Below are positions 16,201-20,065 of a stretch of 20,065 nt of DNA, in pieces. The stretch is from IMG/VR virus record IMGVR_UViG_3300001750_000036, positions 1-20,065 of that record; one strand, given 5' to 3'. The position numbers and the translations under genes were made by a program. Source of the DNA: a virus. Every line of letters starts with the position of its first letter. Positions within the stretch are counted from its first letter, which is position 1. The notes below the pieces were generated by a model. That model made no database searches and was not told where the DNA came from. It saw only the letters and a program-made list of their open reading frames with translations.

Positions 16201-16245
16201 ATAAAATCTTCAAGTATCCCTACCAGCCCTAAAGCTATAACATGA
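10297..16245 (+). CDS. Giant virion structural protein with DUF4815 domain
   Basis: A 1982-residue protein from ATG 10297. The N-terminus (NPYYDDYDENKQFYKILFRP, then GRYALQARELTQIQSILQNQ) is the signature of DUF4815, found in large structural proteins of T4-like marine phages and related myophages. The rest is beta-rich. A long middle region ends with a helical stretch (DDIGEIDQRVKQLEYYTSLT). A CKKC motif occurs near residue 1287. A C-terminal part has Gly-rich turns (GGKGYYESPEINVYGGGSSP) typical of adhesion or fibre-type domains. Position between the tape measure and gp53 suggests a baseplate wedge or peripheral baseplate component, perhaps carrying fibre or receptor-contact functions. The exact T4 counterpart cannot be named; gp10-like or gp7-like roles are possible. 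Its last four bases overlap the next start (ATGA), so gp53 is translationally coupled. Confidence 0.8.
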   Translation: MKKFNINPYYDDYDENKQFYKILFRPGRYALQARELTQIQSILQNQIEKQGLYNFKNGSIVYGGESFLNDLEYYYLNNSYDGVEITEELLKTFLGKKFQTEDGTKTIIILNYELESENTPFIIHVTNLSGLEILPSDIFLLKDTVEISSDLILGQIKFQIYSAPATQKYSGVSTNVFISEGIFFINSYFVYCPAQQLVISKDEPANGKIGLAVKEIIVDEKDDVSLLDPARGVDNYNSPGSHRYKIDLKLDKRPLEYIEVYDKELRIINQPDIDFIELLEIKNGIVEKQTLYPERGAIQKEIARTIRELHGNFYIDPFIPEVIDSPEESVDDPTFDIKIDPGVYYARGNRVETIADSFVEVKKARTYNPLVNQNINFQFGNYIVLRGLLGKIEVSANKTVTLINKVITGKNISEEDYDKMVIGHAKVRSVVFHENYMSSGTNKVKIRMYLYDIQMISGNIKDIMGIITSTYITDLKQHDVIFKGDVDTDSLDKNVETFLGDTKYNTTLYKMPYDVIRSIREEGKTINEGGLPCLSYQYQKLYQNVSIKSGISVPIFSPSARDNFIPAEGEISRAIATQNYIIIIKSGTYTNPDGIKFMGGSFLNLMDMGITLSIDKKRTAEAPDTLRIKFDSGSNKTFTGIVDIYVNLIRQSARERQKLLDIRNLNFKFPNIHLEKTDNLYTSDIHKIIGIYDSADPDIFIIPSNYIINPITGDLEDEDGNIAFLNRADFYDFDNGQRDNTYEYGNITLKRLSPAPEGQLLVIIEYFNHVYEGNSPLITVNSYNDINYADIPNFTNSSGELLELRDYIDLRIKRSNTIFENETSTITHIIEDKDEQGNIESFNGVLTDNYEEIDYPVPYSFLNLDYSYYLGRIDRLILNENYQFQLVEGVSSLKPEAPHEPFNSISLFYIKVPAYTFNTIETTFEMFEHKGYTMDDIGEIDQRVKQLEYYTSLTRLEQDTKNLIVRTEDGEEIFKNGILIDSFEGHSIGDVNNPDYDCAIDYEKNELRAPFENENYELEYKPEISKDVAKADDIITLPFTTKPFLEQPLATKWQVVNPFALNFYLGIVRLFPGTDNWFSRENRPYVKANINGINNNWISRILDRKREAYHRTTRKMRERGYGTMWDEWESLWYGRSIAELKESNSPLDKFGASNPMNPYGYTKAIKDMTKTNTRKGISKWKKPGDFSNIFKKDDRKLINLGIQPLIRDRTLAFYGKSFKPNTKLNAFFDKINVDKTLRPAADVMINYKTSRRFGLYEMVEVYEVNEKGHLLSTTRLGTGRVALNDLYCKKCKTTDKSYILKITDISDPKAFTPEPGKIKKIFGTRYGDINIKDGKTWTYLPAGIIMGFDYKEVGEPLITDDRGRCAGEFTIHPRMNYFPVRVGRKVFRLIDKTQEKKGLLDKLENIRDTLTNGDAEYFASGGGREINGLFGVRGLLRRRNSIDTEFIYDNVMDRDLNGTTRSKKWVDPYSQIFTVDENEYPEGCFITSVDLFFKDKDEDFSIKVEIRPADNDYPDICHSLPFSEIELEPEDVIVISKPKNVKEINENPTTFTFEAPVYLRGGKQYALAVMCHSNKYKIYTSEVGQRVIGSNVRATAAPYFPLLLKAQNLMDWKTDSEENFMMKIHRASFDITKKGEAYFSSLKQEEETIHLMNCQISSMYKLPSTENNFYYRGVDVFSGQYDTDYYRFPNKENLYFINTKRLKEPDDLKIKIVLESEDERVSPVIDIENSSFIGVHNVINDGDLIDSDFFVVEPGEGFDITNPPNTYDGSISVIGTGSDIKATAKIDNDGKLIDINVLEGGKGYYESPEINVYGGGSSPFIIINGETNNAGGNAEARYITRKVELTTGYISNTLRVFIEAYKPYGTNIEVYYKAKHIDDPDPFDYKPYKRMKLKTNLQTQFSEMEDDIIEYEYYPNNVELDDPELAQYKSLTTSTFYDGYSTFAIKITMYSSNPQTVPIISLLRAITGIKSSSIPTSPKAIT

Positions 16246-17027
16246 ATACTAAAGCATTATTAAATAAATACCCTACGTTAGAATATAAATTTTTTAAAGA
16301 AAATGATACATATATTTTAAGAGATATTTTTGTAAGAATAAAAATAAAAGAATATATAAAAAATAATATTTCTGTTTATGAATATAATCGTATTGGAGAA
16401 GAATTTGAAAATAAACTAGAGAATTTTAGTTTTAATTTATATGATGATGTTGACCAGCATTGGATACTTATGTTAATGAATAATTTACTAGACCCACGAT
16501 TTGATGTTGGTGTTGATAACGCTATGTTAAGTAATATTTTATCTGAAAAATACAAAGGATTTGCGTATGAAATAAAAGAACAAGATGGATTTATTTTAAA
16601 GGGAATGAATATTTTAGCTGATTGTCCAACAACAGAACGAAATGGAAAACACGTTTGTTATGTTACAGAAATAAATATACCAAATAATTATTTAGTATGT
16701 AATAATAATTTTTTGGAATTAAATAAAAAATATACAGCTAAAAAAATTGATGAACAAACAGGGAATATAATAGAAGGTAATGTTATAGTAGATAATAAAA
16801 TGTTATATATTAACGCTCCCCATCATTATCTTAATACAAAAACAAATACCATTATAGATAGAGATATTTTTTTTACATTAGAAAAATCAGAAAGACAAGT
16901 TGTTTCTAATTATAATTATGAGTTTTTTGGAAATGAAAATAAAAGAAGGATTAAAACTCTTAATAAGAAATTTATATCAAACATTCAAAGTGAAGTGACA
17001 AAAATAATAAAACAAGAAAAGGTATAA
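16242..17027 (+). CDS. 53: Baseplate wedge protein gp53
   Basis: gp53 joins wedges to one another around the hub during baseplate assembly. The diagnostic segment is residues 43-90: ISVYEYNRIGEEFENKLENF, then LYDDVDQHWILMLMNNLLDP and RFDV. This matches the gp53 pattern of a LysM-like fold followed by WxxLxMNNxxDPxxD. The protein has 261 residues against 196 in T4, the extra length being mainly C-terminal. The gene starts in the ATGA overlap with the DUF4815 gene and has no strong ribosome site of its own, so reinitiation is expected. The next gene starts four bases after its stop. Confidence 0.85.
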   Translation: MNTKALLNKYPTLEYKFFKENDTYILRDIFVRIKIKEYIKNNISVYEYNRIGEEFENKLENFSFNLYDDVDQHWILMLMNNLLDPRFDVGVDNAMLSNILSEKYKGFAYEIKEQDGFILKGMNILADCPTTERNGKHVCYVTEINIPNNYLVCNNNFLELNKKYTAKKIDEQTGNIIEGNVIVDNKMLYINAPHHYLNTKTNTIIDRDIFFTLEKSERQVVSNYNYEFFGNENKRRIKTLNKKFISNIQSEVTKIIKQEKV

Positions 17028-17031
17028 AAAT

Positions 17032-18441
17032 ATGCCATTCACAATTTACAAGTACCAAATAGAGTTTCTCAAATGTGAACTTTCTACTCTCAATCACGAT
17101 GAAAAATTAGATATACGAAATATGATTGTTAATTTTTCATATACAGAGTCTTTTTTTACTAATTATATTAGAGGCGAAGCAGTTATTGTAGATTTAGAAG
17201 ATATTTATGAAAAATTCCCTATAATTGGTGAGGAGTTTCTTGAAATTACTTTTAATAAATATAATAAACAAGATAAAGAAGATGAACCGAAAGATAACGA
17301 AGAAGAAGATGAGATTACTTTTAAATTTAGAGTTTATCAAGTAAGCGATATAAAGTCTGTAAAAGAAAGGTCAACATCATATAAATTACATTTAATTTCA
17401 CCAGATTATATAAACAATTTAAAACGAAAGTTTTCAAAAAGTTATGTAGATGAAAAGGCGGAGGATATAGTTCAAGATATTTTTACAAATTATATAAAAA
17501 GTGAATTAGAATTAAAAGAACTTACAACAACAAAATATAATATTCAACACAATTTTAGTTGGTCTCCACCGTATTCTGCTATCAATACTTTAGCTAATAG
17601 AGTTGTATTAGATGAATTTGTTGGTTGTGATATAAGATTTTTTCAAACAACCAAAGGTTATTTTTTTAAAAGTCTTCAAGAACTAATAAAAAAAGGTAAT
17701 GAAACAAAACCCGAAAAAGAAGCTACGAATAATGATGATTCAAAAGAAACAATAGAAGGAGTAAAAGAAATTTTTAGATGGCAAAACGTATTGATTTCCG
17801 ATGTTTATTCAACACATAATTTAACGGAAGAAAATATAATAAAATATCAATTTTTAAAAAAAGATAATTTAACAAATATGACTTCTGGGATTTATGCTAA
17901 TAAAATAATTACTTATGACTTTTATCAAGGTAAATATAATACTCAAACTTTTAAATTAGCTGATGAGTTCAAAGATTTTCAACATACTAAAGATGAAGAA
18001 GAACAGTGGTTTACACAAAAAGAAGATTTAGATGTCGATGACAATGCTGTTTTAAGTTATCTTTTTACGAGATATAAGCAAAATGAAAATGACGCTTTTA
18101 AAAAATATTCTGATGAAATAATATATCCCACATATATAGAAGAGTATTTACCACAAAATATTGCTCAAAATCAAATGTGGTCAAATAATCTTTTAGTTAT
18201 AAATGTAAATGGAAAAATTACAAGAACCGTTGGGGATTTAGTTTATGTTTTTTTACCAAGATTAAGTGGTACAGTTGGAGACGAAGAAAATGAACGAAAA
18301 TATTATGCTGGAAGATATATTATTTTAGAAATTCAACATACTATAGACGTAGGAAATGCTTACAGTCATAGGTTATTGCTTCACAAAGAAAGCTACAATG
18401 TTGAATTAAACTATGAGTACAAAGAAGAAGGGGAACATTGA
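17032..18441 (+). CDS. 27: Baseplate hub protein, gp27-like
   Basis: A 469-residue protein from ATG 17032 with AAAAGG (17015-17020) upstream. In T4 a gp27 trimer forms the torus that joins the tail tube to the gp5 spike. The assignment rests on the order (directly before the gp5-type spike) and on family-like segments: the N-terminal strand region IRNMIVNFSYTESFFTNYIR, the helix FSKSYVDEKAEDIVQDIF, and the pair AINTLANRVVLD with FFQTTKGYFFKSLQELI. It is longer than T4 gp27 (391). A charged Asp/Glu/Lys insertion around residues 82-96 (KQDKEDEPKDNEEEDE) and another around 222-240 are likely surface loops. The stop overlaps the next start (TTGA). Confidence 0.75.
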   Translation: MPFTIYKYQIEFLKCELSTLNHDEKLDIRNMIVNFSYTESFFTNYIRGEAVIVDLEDIYEKFPIIGEEFLEITFNKYNKQDKEDEPKDNEEEDEITFKFRVYQVSDIKSVKERSTSYKLHLISPDYINNLKRKFSKSYVDEKAEDIVQDIFTNYIKSELELKELTTTKYNIQHNFSWSPPYSAINTLANRVVLDEFVGCDIRFFQTTKGYFFKSLQELIKKGNETKPEKEATNNDDSKETIEGVKEIFRWQNVLISDVYSTHNLTEENIIKYQFLKKDNLTNMTSGIYANKIITYDFYQGKYNTQTFKLADEFKDFQHTKDEEEQWFTQKEDLDVDDNAVLSYLFTRYKQNENDAFKKYSDEIIYPTYIEEYLPQNIAQNQMWSNNLLVINVNGKITRTVGDLVYVFLPRLSGTVGDEENERKYYAGRYIILEIQHTIDVGNAYSHRLLLHKESYNVELNYEYKEEGEH

Positions 18442-19655
18442 AAAATAAAAATTATTTCAAAGGTCTCAACGATTTTATATGGTTTATAGGGATTGTAGAA
18501 TCAAGATTTGACCCATTGTTAATTGGTAGAATTAAGATTAGAATTGTAGGTTTTCATAATAATAATACGACAGAAATGCCAACGGAAGATTTAATATGGG
18601 CTTATCCCATTTTCCCTTATGGTAATAACCCATTTTTTTCTGTACCTAAAGAACAAGACCAAGTTTTTGGTTTTTTTGCAGACGGAAAACTTGCTCAAGA
18701 GCCGATGATTTTTGGAACTATTCCATATTTTAATACTAGCGAAACTGGCGGATTTTCAGAGGATAATAAAGAAGATATAGATACTCGCCCTAAGATACCT
18801 AAAAAAATTGAATTAAAAGATGACGGTAGTGGTACAACGATTGAAGAAGAAGATGAGGGAAAAGAATATCCTAATAAAGATTATGATAATGAACAACTTA
18901 CAAGTAGATTAATACGAAATGAAAATATAGATAAAACACTTATACAACAAAAGAAAGATTGGATTGATATAGGGCAAAAAGATATACCCACATCAAAACA
19001 TACAACAACTGGTTTAGGCGAAGATAAAAATGTTGACGAAGAAAAATTTACAGAACCAGAAACAAAATATGATACCCAATATCCTTATAATAATGTTTTA
19101 GAAACGGAATCGGGACATATTTTTGAACTAGATGATACAGTAGGAAAAGAAAGAATTCATATTGCTCATAGAACTGGAACATTTAAAGAGATATTCCCTG
19201 ATGGTATGGAAGTAAATAAAATTGTAAATGATTATTATTTTGTTGGAATGAAAAATGTATTTGACCACGTTGAAAATAATAAATGGGAAACTATAGACGC
19301 TGGCTATAAATTATATGTAAATAAAGATAATAAAACAGATAACGATTTTGTAATACGTTGTGGTAAATCTGGTAATGTAAAACTTACACTTGAAGAAGGA
19401 CATCTTTGTATCTATGTAAATGGTGAAAAGAATGAGAAGATTGAAAAGGATTGTAATATAGATATAAAGGGTGAAAAAAATCTTACAATAGAAAAGGATT
19501 ATAACATAACTGTTGAAGATGATAAAAACGAAGAAATAAGTGGAGATTGGAATGTAAATGTTGAGGGTGATATAAATATTAACGCAGATGGAGATATAAA
19601 TTTGGAAGCTGCTGGGGACGTAAATATTAAAGGGAGTAAAATAAGTCTAAATTAA
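18438..19655 (+). CDS. 5: Baseplate central spike, gp5-like, without lysozyme domain
   Basis: The membrane-piercing spike. Residues about 12-98 form the gp5 OB-fold domain (WFIGIVESRFDPLLIGRIKI, then DLIWAYPIFPYG and QVFGFF). Residues about 100-210 are a charged low-complexity linker. From about 214 comes YPYNNVLETESGHIFELDDT, the entry to the stem. From about 320 to the end there is a triple-stranded beta-helix with short repeats such as GDWNVNVEGDININADGDIN. T4 gp5 (575 residues) carries a lysozyme between OB-fold and beta-helix; here no such domain is seen and the total is 405. The enzyme appears instead in the tape measure. The start is TTG at 18438, overlapping the previous stop by four bases with GAAGGGG (18427-18433) as ribosome site. 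The next ATG follows the stop without a gap. Confidence 0.9.
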   Translation: MKNKNYFKGLNDFIWFIGIVESRFDPLLIGRIKIRIVGFHNNNTTEMPTEDLIWAYPIFPYGNNPFFSVPKEQDQVFGFFADGKLAQEPMIFGTIPYFNTSETGGFSEDNKEDIDTRPKIPKKIELKDDGSGTTIEEEDEGKEYPNKDYDNEQLTSRLIRNENIDKTLIQQKKDWIDIGQKDIPTSKHTTTGLGEDKNVDEEKFTEPETKYDTQYPYNNVLETESGHIFELDDTVGKERIHIAHRTGTFKEIFPDGMEVNKIVNDYYFVGMKNVFDHVENNKWETIDAGYKLYVNKDNKTDNDFVIRCGKSGNVKLTLEEGHLCIYVNGEKNEKIEKDCNIDIKGEKNLTIEKDYNITVEDDKNEEISGDWNVNVEGDININADGDINLEAAGDVNIKGSKISLN

Positions 19656-19928
19656 ATGTCAAAAGTTGGAAGAAATCAAGTAGACAAAGCTGGTGGAAAA
19701 ATTATAGGGGAACAGGCGGATAGTGTTTTTGCAAATGGTGATGTGATTGCTGTAAAGGGTGATAGTATAGAAAATCACGGAAAAGGAAACCACGCAAACG
19801 CAACAATGAAAGAATGTTCTGATACTGTATTTGCTTGTGGTAAAGGTATATGTAGAAAAGACGACAAAGCAACTTGCGATTGTAAGTTAGCTCCGGGTTC
19901 TAACGATGTTTTTGCGGATGATAATTAA
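19656..19928 (+). CDS. PAAR-repeat spike tip protein (gp5.4-like)
   Basis: A 90-residue PAAR protein that should cap the gp5 beta-helix as a sharp metal-binding tip, as gp5.4 does in T4. Typical PAAR elements are present: GRNQVDKAGGKIIGEQADSV, FANGDVIAVKGD, HGKGNH, the middle TVFACGKGICRKDDKATCDC, and the final GSNDVFAD. His and Cys residues suited to bind a metal are spread through the C-terminal half (four Cys within about 25 residues, plus HG and NH). Its ATG follows the gp5 stop directly, so the two are made together. A strong fit in length and motif. Confidence 0.9.
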   Translation: MSKVGRNQVDKAGGKIIGEQADSVFANGDVIAVKGDSIENHGKGNHANATMKECSDTVFACGKGICRKDDKATCDCKLAPGSNDVFADDN

Positions 19929-19935
19929 ATTTTTT

Positions 19936-19943
19936 TATAAATA
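19936..19943 (+). promoter_or_regulatory. T4-type late promoter box TATAAATA
   Basis: TATAAATA in the context TTTTTTATAAATAAAAT, eight bases after the PAAR stop. The expected transcript start is about 19949, leaving about 23 bases of leader with ribosome site GGGAG (19959-19963). Confidence 0.75.
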
Positions 19944-19971
19944 AAATAAAACGTTAACGGGAGTTATAAAA

Positions 19972-20065
19972 ATGATATTAGAAGATATAAAAGAATTAAA
20001 TAAAGTAAAACGGAAGTTTATTAAAAAATATATGGTAAATCATTTACATCATATAATTGGGGTGG
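19972..20065 (+). CDS. Start of an unidentified gene (3' end outside window)
   Basis: ATG 19972, with GGGAG eight bases upstream and a late promoter box at 19936, opens a frame that runs to the window end. Only 31 residues are visible, beginning MILEDIKELNKVKRKFIKKY and then MVNHLHHIIGV: a basic, helical N-terminus. Too short for identification. By its late promoter and position it should be another virion or assembly protein. Confidence 0.75.
   Translation, partial: MILEDIKELNKVKRKFIKKYMVNHLHHIIGV

Noticed and set aside
19571-19578. TATAAATA inside the gp5 beta-helix region
   Set aside because: It is produced by codons of the repeat (GATATAAATATT codes Asp-Ile-Asn-Ile), and the PAAR gene is already directly coupled to gp5.

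Overview
This window is part of the genome of a tailed phage of the T4-like myovirus superfamily with very AT-rich DNA. The evidence is a homologue of the T4 gene 32 single-strand DNA-binding protein with its zinc motif, a probable gp33, a gp26/gp51-type hub gene, a tape-measure gene, gp53, a gp27-like hub protein, a gp5-like spike, a PAAR tip protein, and five TATAAATA late-promoter boxes of T4 type at gene starts. All genes read on the + strand. The host cannot be named. Several genes have good Shine-Dalgarno sites, which argues against a host that ignores them.

Left part (1-4731). Two adjacent genes (1-1464, cut by the window edge, and 1667-3562) encode long stretches made almost only of Ile, Val, Leu, Phe, Ala, Gly and Met with no lysine or arginine. 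Both carry the same 90-bp (30-residue) tandem repeat. A late promoter at 1470 opens a leader of about 180 nt with four successive hairpins before the second gene. That gene is followed by a charged coiled-coil protein with 10/11-residue repeats, a 75-residue amphipathic/coiled-coil protein, and an 88-codon outer-membrane lipoprotein reading frame. The last resembles an o-spanin and seems to start at ATT. I propose a late envelope or lysis cassette. This is the least familiar part of the window.

Middle (4769-6940). A late promoter precedes a probable gp33 (late transcription co-activator), then gp32 and a gp26-type baseplate hub protein. The hub gene ends in a -1 slippery run behind an internal SD-like sequence, and a gp51-like segment continues in the -1 frame. 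This looks like a programmed frameshift. Two tandem terminators close the unit, and the U-tract of the second merges with the next late promoter.

Right part (6948-20065). The tail and baseplate genes follow in order: a tape measure carrying a tail-lysozyme domain, a 1982-residue DUF4815 structural protein, gp53 wedge, gp27-like hub, gp5 spike without a lysozyme domain, and a PAAR tip. A last late promoter leads to a gene cut by the window end. The hub, spike, tip and tape-measure products would form the central axis of the baseplate; gp53 and probably the DUF4815 protein would form the outer parts.
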